Assembly (NCBI GenBank): GCA_023393235.1
Contig: JAEWMH010000221.1
Span: forward strand, 1-31,275
Source: Bacillota bacterium
GTDB taxonomy: Bacteria; Bacillota; Bacilli; Paenibacillales; NBRC-103111
Reading direction: 5' to 3'
Length of the DNA stretch: 31,275 nt
The position numbers and the translations under genes were made by a program. Below, piece by piece: positions 15,485-22,536 of this stretch. Each line of letters begins with the position of its first letter. The first letter of the stretch is position 1. The notes under the pieces were generated by a model. It was not told the DNA's origin, searched no databases, and worked only from the letters and a program-made list of their open reading frames with translations.

Positions 15485-15963
15485 GCTTTATCTTCCTCCG
15501 GATCGGGACGGTACACCCGCTCAGCCACGTCCAGGAACAGGACACCGTTCAGATGGTCCACCTCATGCTGGATGCAGCGGGCCAGGAGTTCCTCGCCCTC
15601 AATCTCGATTTCCTGGCCGTCACGGTTCCAGCCTTTCACTGTGCACTTCTGGGCGCGGCGCACATCCCCTTGAAGACCGGGTATGCTCAAGCAGCCCTCC
15701 GGACCGAACTGCTCCCCTTCCTTCTTGATGATTTCAGGATTGATCAGCTCGATCAGCCCGCCGTATTCCTCACCGCAGTCCATTACAATGACCCGCTTCA
15801 AAATCCCCACCTGCGGTGCAGCCAGGCCCACTCCTTGGGCTTCATACATGGTGTCCGCCATGTCATCCAACAGCTTGTGGATGTTGGGAGTGATTTTGGG
15901 TACCGGTTTCGCATGCTCCCGCAGCACCGGATCGGGTTCTTTCACAATAAAACGAATCGCCAT
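15481..15963 (-). CDS. def: Peptide deformylase
   Basis: Def removes the N-formyl group from nascent proteins. The 160-residue product has the three metal-site motifs: GVGLAAPQVG (near residue 44), EGCLSIPG (cysteine ligand, near 90) and QHEVDHLNG (two histidine ligands and catalytic Glu, near 132). Length and motif spacing suit the short type-1 enzymes. ATG at 15963 has AGGTG 6-7 bases upstream. It follows priA after a 69-bp gap with no recognised feature and overlaps fmt by 4 bp. Confidence 0.97.
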   Translation of the reverse strand: MAIRFIVKEPDPVLREHAKPVPKITPNIHKLLDDMADTMYEAQGVGLAAPQVGILKRVIVMDCGEEYGGLIELINPEIIKKEGEQFGPEGCLSIPGLQGDVRRAQKCTVKGWNRDGQEIEIEGEELLARCIQHEVDHLNGVLFLDVAERVYRPDPEEDKA

Positions 15964-16032
15964 AAGGGCACCTGCCTTAAACAGAGTTTTGGATTGTATA
16001 AGCGTTAAGCAAGAAACGTCCCCCGTTTCCCG

Positions 16033-18552
16033 CTACATTAACACCTGAGGATCCACGTCCACGCTGATGGTCAGCTTAGTCTGCCGGCAAACCTCATCGA
16101 AGGCTTCCACAGCCCGCGCCACCAGGTCGGAGGCCGGTTGATCTCCCCGATATTTTACCATGCATTGGAACCGATATCTATCCTTGATTCGGGGAATGGG
16201 CGACGCAACCGGACCCAGTACGTCCAAGGCACGTTTCTGGGCCCCGCCTGCCTCCTCTATAAAGCCGGGAATGCCCTCTTCCCGGGCCAGCGCCTTCAGC
16301 CGGTTCACCATCGCCTCCGAGGTTTTGACCAGAAGGGCCAGCTCCGTATGGCTGAGGGTAACGAGAATCAGCCGGCAAAAAGGCGGATACCCCCCACGCA
16401 CCCGGTGCTCCAGCTCCTGCTCCGCGAAGCGGTGGAAATCATGGCCTCCGGCGGCCATAACGCTGTAGTGCTCCGGCGTATAGGTCTGTACGAACACCTC
16501 TCCGGGAAGATGATGCCTGCCGGCGCGCCCGGCCACCTGGGTGAGAAGCTGGAAGGTCCGTTCCGAGGAGCGGAAGTCCGGCAGGTTCAGCATGGTATCC
16601 GCCGTAATCACCCCCACCAGTGTCACATCGGGAAAATCCAAACCCTTGGCCACCATCTGTGTGCCAAGAAGAACGTCCCCCTTTTTTTGGCGGAACTGGG
16701 TAAGCAGCTTCTCGTGGGCGCCCTTCTCCGTGGTGGTGTCCACGTCCATCCGGATAACCCGGATACCCGGGAACAGCTTCGCCAGCTCCTCCTCCACCCG
16801 CTGGGTGCCGGTGCCGAAATAACGGATATGCTCACTGCCGCACTCCGGGCAAACCGCCGGCTGCCGCTCCGTATACCCGCAGTAATGGCAGCGCATCATG
16901 CTTGAGGTTTGGTGATAGGTCAGTGAAATATCACAATGGGGACAGCCGGCCGTATAACCGCAGGAGCGGCACATGACGAAGGTGGAATACCCCCGCCGGT
17001 TTAAAAGCAGCACCGACTGCTCGCCTTTTTCCAGGCGGCTCTTGATTCCTTCGAAGAGGGATTTACTGAACATGGACCGGTTGCCGCCATACAGCTCCTG
17101 GCGCATATCCACGATGCGTACGGGAGGCAGGGGGCGCCCTTCCACCCGTTCGGCCATCACAAGCAGCTTATACTTGCCCTGGACGGCAGCCTGCCAGCTT
17201 TCCAATGAAGGAGTGGCAGAGCCCAGCACAACGGAAGCGCCTGTGGCTCTCCCTCTGGCGGCGGCTACCTCCCGGGCGTGATACTTGGGGCTTTCCTCCT
17301 GCTTATAGGAGGATTCATGCTCTTCATCGATAATCACCAGCCCCAGCTTCTTAAAAGGGGCAAAAACCGCCGAGCGTGCGCCAATCACTACTCTCACGCG
17401 CCCGGCGGAGATCTTGCGCCATTCATCGTAGCGCTCCCCGTTGGACAGCCGGCTGTGGAGCACTGCTACATCAGCCCCGAACCTGCCCTTGAAGCGCTCC
17501 ACCATCTGGGGAGTCAGGGATATTTCGGGGACCAGCACAATGGCTTCTTTCCCCTCATCCAGACAGGTCTGGATGGATTGCATATATACCTCAGTTTTGC
17601 CGCTGCCGGTTACACCGTGAAGGAGGAACATGGTGTGGCTTGCCGATTTCACCGCGTGGCAGATACTGGCAAATACCTGTGACTGCTCCACAGTAAGAGG
17701 CAAAGGAGAGGTTCTTTTGAAGCTTCTGTCGGCATACGGATCACGGCCCACCTCCACTTCCTCCAGCCGGACCAAACCCTTATCTGCCAAACCTTTCACC
17801 GTACCGGCTGTAACATCTAACAGAGAGGTCAGCTCCGTCAAACGGATGGGGTCCGGGTGATCGGCTACATACTCAAGAACCTGCCGCTGACGCTTGGCAC
17901 TAGCGGGCAGCTCCTGTCCGCGGAGAAGCATCTCCTCGGAAGACAGGCACGCAAACACCGTCAACACTTTTTTGACGTTCATCCGGTCCTTCAGCACCTG
18001 CTCCTCGGCCAGAATACCCTGCCTAACCCATTGGCGAAGGAGCACCTCGGAACCCGGGAAACGCTCCAGAAGCTGCTCTACCGGCAGCATTCCCTTGCTT
18101 CGGCGGATATGCTCCAGCAGCTCCGTTTCCTCCGTTGTCATCAGTGCGTATTCAGCCAGGCCACCGTCCCGGAGCGCCTCCGGGCCGATGCCCACTCTGC
18201 GTTCTGCCTTGGCCTTCAGGGCTGCAGGAAGCATCGCCGCCAGCGCTACAGACAAGTGACAAAGATACGTCCGGCTCATCCATTCGGCCAGCTCGACCAG
18301 CTCGGGAGTCAAGGGCGGCTCCACGTCCAGCACATGGTCCACCGCCTTTAATTTACGGCTGCCGGACCCGGCCGCATCCTCGGAAGGCTCCTCCGCCAAA
18401 CCCACCACAAAGCCCTGTACCACCCGGGGACCAAAAGGGACAGCCACCCGGCTGCCCACCTCCACCCAGGAAACATACCGGGCCGGAACTTCATAATCAA
18501 ACGGACGGTTGGTTCCCTTAACAGGGACGTCCACTATAACCTTTGCAATCAT
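16033..18552 (-). CDS. priA: Primosomal protein N' (replication restart helicase PriA)
   Basis: PriA recognises stalled forks and D-loops and loads the primosome. The 839-residue product has an N-terminal DNA 3'-end-binding domain (VIVDVPVKGTNRPFDYEVP), Walker A GVTGSGKT near residue 316, DEEH near 409, SATPSLESW, paired zinc-binding motifs CRSC/CPHC and CHYC/CPEC between about 525 and 570, and helicase motifs QMVAKGLDFP and QVAGRAGR. Its length is slightly above the usual 730-805, mostly because of residues between the N-terminal domains and the helicase core. The ATG overlaps the coaBC stop as ATGA, so the two are translationally coupled. Confidence 0.97.
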   Translation of the reverse strand: MIAKVIVDVPVKGTNRPFDYEVPARYVSWVEVGSRVAVPFGPRVVQGFVVGLAEEPSEDAAGSGSRKLKAVDHVLDVEPPLTPELVELAEWMSRTYLCHLSVALAAMLPAALKAKAERRVGIGPEALRDGGLAEYALMTTEETELLEHIRRSKGMLPVEQLLERFPGSEVLLRQWVRQGILAEEQVLKDRMNVKKVLTVFACLSSEEMLLRGQELPASAKRQRQVLEYVADHPDPIRLTELTSLLDVTAGTVKGLADKGLVRLEEVEVGRDPYADRSFKRTSPLPLTVEQSQVFASICHAVKSASHTMFLLHGVTGSGKTEVYMQSIQTCLDEGKEAIVLVPEISLTPQMVERFKGRFGADVAVLHSRLSNGERYDEWRKISAGRVRVVIGARSAVFAPFKKLGLVIIDEEHESSYKQEESPKYHAREVAAARGRATGASVVLGSATPSLESWQAAVQGKYKLLVMAERVEGRPLPPVRIVDMRQELYGGNRSMFSKSLFEGIKSRLEKGEQSVLLLNRRGYSTFVMCRSCGYTAGCPHCDISLTYHQTSSMMRCHYCGYTERQPAVCPECGSEHIRYFGTGTQRVEEELAKLFPGIRVIRMDVDTTTEKGAHEKLLTQFRQKKGDVLLGTQMVAKGLDFPDVTLVGVITADTMLNLPDFRSSERTFQLLTQVAGRAGRHHLPGEVFVQTYTPEHYSVMAAGGHDFHRFAEQELEHRVRGGYPPFCRLILVTLSHTELALLVKTSEAMVNRLKALAREEGIPGFIEEAGGAQKRALDVLGPVASPIPRIKDRYRFQCMVKYRGDQPASDLVARAVEAFDEVCRQTKLTISVDVDPQVLM

Positions 18553-19772
18553 TCTGCCTGCCCTTTCACCGCCGGCTCCAGCTTCTCTGCAACCAGCCGC
18601 ATCAGCCGGAGCGCCCCCTCGCGTTTGGACACAAGGGGCAGCGGAAAAGAGGAACCGTCGGAGCCATATATGGTAATAATATTGGTATCAGTGCCAAAGC
18701 CAGCCCCTTCCGCGCTGACATCATTGGCTACCAGGAGGTCGCAATGTTTGCGCTTCAGCTTGCCCTGGGCATTGGCTTCCACATTCTCCGTTTCCGCGGC
18801 AAAGCCGATTAACAGCTGGCCGTTCTTCCGTTCCCCCAGCTCCAGCAGGATATCGGGATTTTTGACCAGTTCGAGGGTTAGGGTATCCCCGATTTTCTTG
18901 ATCTTCTGCTCCTCTTGACGGAGCGGACGGTAGTCCGCCACTGCGGCAGCCATAACCGCCACATCGGCAAAAGCATAACGGGTCAGCACTTCCTCCCGCA
19001 GCTCCAGCGCCGATTCCACCTTCACCAGCTCCACGCCCACAGGCTCCGGAGCACTGGTCCGGGCAGCAATCACCGTTACCTCGGCTCCCAGCTCCCGGGC
19101 TGCCTCCGCTACGGCAAAGCCCATTTTGCCGGAGGAATCATTGGTCAGATAACGAACGGGATCAATCCGTTCCACTGTGCCTCCGGCGGTAACCAGCACT
19201 TTTTTCCCGGCAAGGGGCCTGTCCGCCAGACGTTCCAGCAGCTGCTGCGCCGCTGCCACAATCTCCTCCGGCTCGGCCAGGCGTCCTTTGCCTACATAGC
19301 CGCAGGCCAAGAGGCCCACGCCGGGCTCCACATAATAAGCCCCCCGCTGCTCCAGGGTCCGCATATTGGCCTGAACCGCCGGATGTGCATACATATGCAC
19401 GTTCATGGCGGGGGCGATAAGAATTGGCGCCTGTGTCACCAGCATGGTGGTGCTGAGCATGTCATCGGCGATGCCGTTGGCCATTTTGCCGATCATGTTG
19501 GCCGTTGCCGGGGCAATGATCACCAGATCGGCGCTGTCCGCCACGTCAACATGGGTGATGACGGAGGGGTCGTTTTCCTCGAAGGCATCCACGATCACAT
19601 GATATTTCGACAGCGCCTGAAACGTAAGAGGCTGCACCAGCTTGGCTGCGGATTCCGTCATGATGACACGCACCTTGGCGCCCGCCTGCACCAGCTTGCT
19701 GCACAAGGCCGCCGCCTTATAAGCCGCGATCCCGCCGCACACACCCAAAATCACCGTTTTTCCCTTCAGCAT
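18549..19772 (-). CDS. coaBC: Bifunctional phosphopantothenoylcysteine decarboxylase / phosphopantothenate-cysteine ligase
   Basis: CoaBC performs the second and third steps of coenzyme A synthesis from phosphopantothenate. The N-terminal CoaC flavoprotein domain shows GVCGGIAAYKAAAL, THVDVADSADL (catalytic His), PAMNVHM and ACGYVGKGRL (active-site Cys). The C-terminal CoaB domain begins near residue 188 with VLVTAGGTVERIDPVRYLTN and SSGKMG, and has the KIKK lysines and LVKNPDIL. Total 407 residues, typical. ATG at 19772 has AGGAGGAG 7 bases upstream. Because a strong terminator follows rpoZ, coaBC probably needs its own promoter in the 19773-20335 repeat region; I could not place one with confidence. 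Confidence 0.97.
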   Translation of the reverse strand: MLKGKTVILGVCGGIAAYKAAALCSKLVQAGAKVRVIMTESAAKLVQPLTFQALSKYHVIVDAFEENDPSVITHVDVADSADLVIIAPATANMIGKMANGIADDMLSTTMLVTQAPILIAPAMNVHMYAHPAVQANMRTLEQRGAYYVEPGVGLLACGYVGKGRLAEPEEIVAAAQQLLERLADRPLAGKKVLVTAGGTVERIDPVRYLTNDSSGKMGFAVAEAARELGAEVTVIAARTSAPEPVGVELVKVESALELREEVLTRYAFADVAVMAAAVADYRPLRQEEQKIKKIGDTLTLELVKNPDILLELGERKNGQLLIGFAAETENVEANAQGKLKRKHCDLLVANDVSAEGAGFGTDTNIITIYGSDGSSFPLPLVSKREGALRLMRLVAEKLEPAVKGQAE

Positions 19773-19795
19773 ATCCGTTCTCCTCCTAACCTGTA

Positions 19796-19863
19796 ATAAC
19801 TGGTCCCTGCCGCTGGCCGGATAATGTTATGAAAGCCTCGAAATTGGCAAAGCCAATTTGAGG
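19796..19863 (+). repeat. Composite structured repeat, locus B
   Basis: A 35-bp unit (19796-19830) has stem ATAAC/GTTAT with the conserved TGGTCC and GGCCGGATA inside, then a 5-bp spacer and a 28-bp palindrome (19836-19863: CCTC, AAATTGGC, AAA, GCCAATTT, GAGG). Its layout matches loci A and C exactly, with different but still paired stem bases. It lies just upstream of the coaBC ribosome binding site, inside the probable leader RNA. Confidence 0.85.
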
Positions 19864-19893
19864 GCCTTCTTCGACTCAGCTGCCTGTAATCAT

Positions 19894-19942
19894 CCCCACA
19901 AAGTGACGTTAGGCTCCGAAGTAGTTCAGGTACTTTGCGGGG
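19894..19942. repeat. 49-bp inverted repeat upstream of coaBC
   Basis: CCCCACAAAGT (19894-19904) and ACTTTGCGGGG (19932-19942) pair over 11 bp with one mismatch (a G-U pair when transcribed as RNA). They enclose 27 bases. It could be a leader hairpin or a dispersed repeat; no T-run follows. Confidence 0.55.
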
Positions 19943-19990
19943 ACCCCTTTTATCCAAATCACATACCTTACCCCGGACTCTCCCGGTTGT

Positions 19991-20260
19991 ATAACGGAAC
20001 GCTTTTTCCGCTAAACCTCCTGTCCAGCCAAACGAAGGGCAGTTAACGGAATGGTTTTTCCGCTAATCATGTTGTACAAGTGGAGGGGCCAGTAGACCAG
20101 GGCTAATAACGGAAAATCCCTTCCGCTATTCACTACCTCCATCCGCCGCGGCATAAGATAGCGGAACTTCCTTTCCGCTATTCCTTTTTAACGGAAGTCC
20201 CTCTTCCGCTACGGGCCCTCAGCCGGAGGCCAAAATAGAGGAAAAATGGCTTCCTCTATT
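19991..20260. repeat. Cluster of six short TAACGGAA/TTCCGCTA hairpins
   Basis: Six related hairpins lie at about 19991-20014, 20044-20066, 20105-20130, 20158-20181, 20189-20211 and 20234-20260. Each has an arm like (A)TA(A/G)CGGAA, a 5-7 base loop, and TTCCGCTA(T). In the last, AGAGGAA pairs with TTCCTCT, so both arms changed together. Spacing is irregular, so this is not a CRISPR array. The 19773-20335 gap has no gene I can support. Confidence 0.8.
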
Positions 20261-20335
20261 AAATGCTGCCACGCCGGGGCAAAAACAAAACGCCCTTTTC
20301 CGCTCCATTAGACGTATATATGTTCGCACATTTTC

Positions 20336-20367
20336 AAAAAAATAACAACCGCTTATCCGGTTGTTAT
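20336..20367 (-). terminator. Rho-independent terminator after rpoZ
   Basis: On the minus strand a perfect 10-bp stem (ATAACAACCG with CGGTTGTTAT) around a 6-nt loop is followed by an uninterrupted run of T. It lies just downstream of the rpoZ stop and separates the yicC-remA-gmk-rpoZ genes from coaBC. Confidence 0.93.
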
Positions 20368-20375
20368 CTCTTGGT

Positions 20376-20603
20376 TTACTTTAAGTTCAGACCATTGTTG
20401 TCCCGGTCAGGCGATTTCTCGAATTGGATGTAATCGCCGTAAAGCTCTTCCAGAGCTACGCCGACTTGTTTGTGGGCCTTCGGATTTTTCAGATCCGTCT
20501 TGGCATTGTCCTTCAGCATGCGTGCGCGCTTAGATGCGGCGACAACCAGGGAATACTTGCTGTCTACCTTATCCAGCAGCTTGTCGATGGATGGATATAG
20601 CAT
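20376..20603 (-). CDS. rpoZ: DNA-directed RNA polymerase omega subunit
   Basis: Omega assists assembly and stability of RNA polymerase. This 75-residue product begins MLYPSIDKLLDKVDSKYSLV and contains ASKRARML and KQVGVALEELYGDYI, the conserved omega core. The open frame extends six codons further to a TTG, but ATG at 20603 has AGAGGTG 6 bases upstream and matches the B. subtilis start. It follows the gmk stop by 1 bp and is the last gene before the terminator. Confidence 0.96.
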   Translation of the reverse strand: MLYPSIDKLLDKVDSKYSLVVAASKRARMLKDNAKTDLKNPKAHKQVGVALEELYGDYIQFEKSPDRDNNGLNLK

Positions 20604-20604
20604 A

Positions 20605-21225
20605 TTATTGCACCTCTTCAATCCATTGTTTTATTGTGGTCACCATACGCTCCTTGCGGCAGCGCTCGGCTGTGAGGATAGCCTGGATGCGGTGACAGGC
20701 AGCCTCTACCTGATCATTGACGATGGCGTAATCATAATGCTCAATGAGCCGCAGCTCATCCCGGGCGATACTCATCCGGCTCTTAATCACATCCTCCGTC
20801 TCGGTGCCACGGGTGACGATCCGGCTTTGCAGCTCATCCAACGACGGGGGCAGAAGGAAGATAAACACTCCCTCAGGGAACTTGTTCTTAACCTTCAATG
20901 CGCCCTGCACTTCAATTTCCAAAATAATGTCCTGCCCGGAAGCCAGCGTCTCCTCGACAAATTCTCGGGGCGTCCCGTAATAATTGCCGCAATACTCGGC
21001 ATATTCCAGAAGATCGTCCGATTCGATCATGGCGGAGAATTCCTCACGGCTCTTGAAGAAATAGTTGACGCCGTGGACCTCCCCTTCTCTCGGCTTGCGG
21101 GTAGTCGCGGAAACGGAATACACCAGCTCCGTCCCCATCTTGCGGAGGGCGTTGCATACCGTGCCCTTGCCGACACCCGAAGGGCCAGACAGCACCAGCA
21201 GAATGCCTCTATTCTTATTCGTCAT
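20605..21225 (-). CDS. gmk: Guanylate kinase
   Basis: Gmk converts GMP and ATP to GDP and ADP. The 206-residue product shows the P-loop LSGPSGVGKGTV near residue 12, the GMP-binding SATTRKPREGEVHGVNYFF, YYGTP, DIILEIEVQGA and the lid-region FIFLLPPSLDEL with SRIVTRGTE. Three in-frame ATGs are possible; I chose 21225 because AAGGA stands 8 bases before it and the protein then starts MTNKNRGILL like relatives. It overlaps the remA stop by 11 bp. GMP kinase activity also links to (p)ppGpp metabolism and to omega, its neighbour, in many bacteria. Confidence 0.96.
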   Translation of the reverse strand: MTNKNRGILLVLSGPSGVGKGTVCNALRKMGTELVYSVSATTRKPREGEVHGVNYFFKSREEFSAMIESDDLLEYAEYCGNYYGTPREFVEETLASGQDIILEIEVQGALKVKNKFPEGVFIFLLPPSLDELQSRIVTRGTETEDVIKSRMSIARDELRLIEHYDYAIVNDQVEAACHRIQAILTAERCRKERMVTTIKQWIEEVQ

Positions 21226-21475
21226 TGTCATCGTCCTTATTGGAGAGCCGATGGGCAACGGTTTCGGGCTGAACCGCAGACAATATCACGTGGTCGCTAT
21301 CGGTGATGATAACGGCCCTTGTCCTTCTTCCGTAAGTTGCATCAATCAGCATATGACGGTCCCGGGCTTCCTGGATGATTCTCTTGATCGGCGCCGATTC
21401 AGGGCTGACAATGGAGATGATGCGGTTGGCGGATACGATATTCCCGAATCCGATGTTGATAAGTTTGATGGCCAT
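21215..21475 (-). CDS. remA: Extracellular matrix regulator RemA (DUF370)
   Basis: RemA is a small DNA-binding protein that, in B. subtilis, activates biofilm matrix operons and osmoprotection genes. The 86-residue product matches the family from MAIKLINIGFGNIVSANRII through the basic segment DATYGRRTRAVIITDSDHVI; the acidic tail (NKDDDNDE) is variable in the family. GAGGAGGACC precedes the ATG at 21475. The 153-bp gap to yicC contains a small GCAGAT/ATCTGC hairpin (21556-21573) and may hold a promoter. Its place before gmk-rpoZ is conserved with B. subtilis; which genes it controls here is not visible. Confidence 0.95.
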   Translation of the reverse strand: MAIKLINIGFGNIVSANRIISIVSPESAPIKRIIQEARDRHMLIDATYGRRTRAVIITDSDHVILSAVQPETVAHRLSNKDDDNDE

Positions 21476-21628
21476 CTTGGTCCTCCTCGCCTATGCCGGT
21501 TCCCCGGGCCTTATAAGGGATTACATGCCGGCAGGCAAAAATGTTGGAAAATGAAGCAGATCTGGCAATCTGCCATCTATATCAGGAAGGCGCGAGTATT
21601 ACACCAGTATCGTCCTTCTTATTCCCGC

Positions 21629-22513
21629 TTATTCGATATTTTGCACCTGTTCGCGGATTTTTTCAAGCTCCGCCTTCAATTCTACCACAAGCTTGGACAG
21701 TTCATAGCGGTTTGCCTTGGAGCCGACGGTATTTACCTCCCGGTTCATCTCCTGGATAAGAAAGTCCAGTTTACGCCCCACGGGCTCCTCCGCGTCCAAA
21801 AGACCGGAGAATTGCGCCATATGGCTGGCAAGCCGGGTCAGTTCCTCGTCGATGCTGCAGCGGTCCGCCATAAGAGCAATTTCCTGTTCCAGCCTGGCTG
21901 TGTCCATAACCGCATCCTGGGGCAGCAGCTCTTGAATCCGGGCGGCAAGCTTCCGGCTGTAATCTCCTACTACCTCTGCCGAAATGGCCTTCATATCAGC
22001 CAGATGTCCGTCCAGGACAGCAAGCCTGCGGAGCAAATCCTCATGAAGATGGGCGCCTTCGGCCACACGCATGGCGGACAGCTGTGCCGCCGCTTCCTCC
22101 ACGCAGACCATCAGCTCCTGCTCGGGAAAAGCGGGTTCGCCCAAGGGGCCTTCGCCGGGATGAAGCAGCTCCGGGACCTTCAGCAGATCCTCCAGCCTGG
22201 GTTCATCCGTCAGGCCGAACCTCGTCTTCAACTGGTTGGCCGCTTCCATAAAGGCGGAAGCCAGCTCCCAATCAATCACCAGCTTCTTGCCGGACTGACC
22301 TTCCGGTTCAACAGTAACATATACATCTGCACGTCCCCGCTTGATGTCACGGGCGACGAGCTTCTTGATGCCGTCCTCCAGGGACAGCCACTCCCGGTTG
22401 ATTTTGACCGAGGTCTCCGCATAACGGTGGTTTACAGTTCTCACCTCAACCAACATGCGGAATCCGGGAACCCTCCGGCCGGACTGGCCAAAGCCGGTCA
22501 TACTGCGAATCAT
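21629..22513 (-). CDS. yicC: YicC/YloC family endoribonuclease
   Basis: YicC-like proteins are metal-dependent endoribonucleases involved in RNA turnover; B. subtilis YloC sits in the same position. The 294-residue product opens with the signature MIRSMTGFGQ and EVRTVNHRYAE, contains KRGRADVYVTVE, and ends with the conserved DUF1732 block: LTRLASHMAQF, GRKLDFLIQEMNREVNTVGSK and LVVELKAELEKIREQVQNIE. The ATG at 22513 has only a weak ribosome binding site (GGATGTG), and it starts 23 bp after the upstream metabolic gene, suggesting cotranscription. The YicC family call is firm; the nuclease role rests on characterised homologues. Confidence 0.94.
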   Translation of the reverse strand: MIRSMTGFGQSGRRVPGFRMLVEVRTVNHRYAETSVKINREWLSLEDGIKKLVARDIKRGRADVYVTVEPEGQSGKKLVIDWELASAFMEAANQLKTRFGLTDEPRLEDLLKVPELLHPGEGPLGEPAFPEQELMVCVEEAAAQLSAMRVAEGAHLHEDLLRRLAVLDGHLADMKAISAEVVGDYSRKLAARIQELLPQDAVMDTARLEQEIALMADRCSIDEELTRLASHMAQFSGLLDAEEPVGRKLDFLIQEMNREVNTVGSKANRYELSKLVVELKAELEKIREQVQNIE

Positions 22514-22536
22514 GCCATCACATCCGATATCCTATT

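Noticed and set aside
19991..20260. Possible CRISPR array
   Set aside because: The units are self-complementary hairpins with irregular spacing and no constant repeat/spacer lengths; no cas genes are nearby.
21556..21573. Terminator between yicC and remA
   Set aside because: The 6-bp GCAGAT/ATCTGC hairpin is weak and followed by TTCATTTT rather than a clean T-run.
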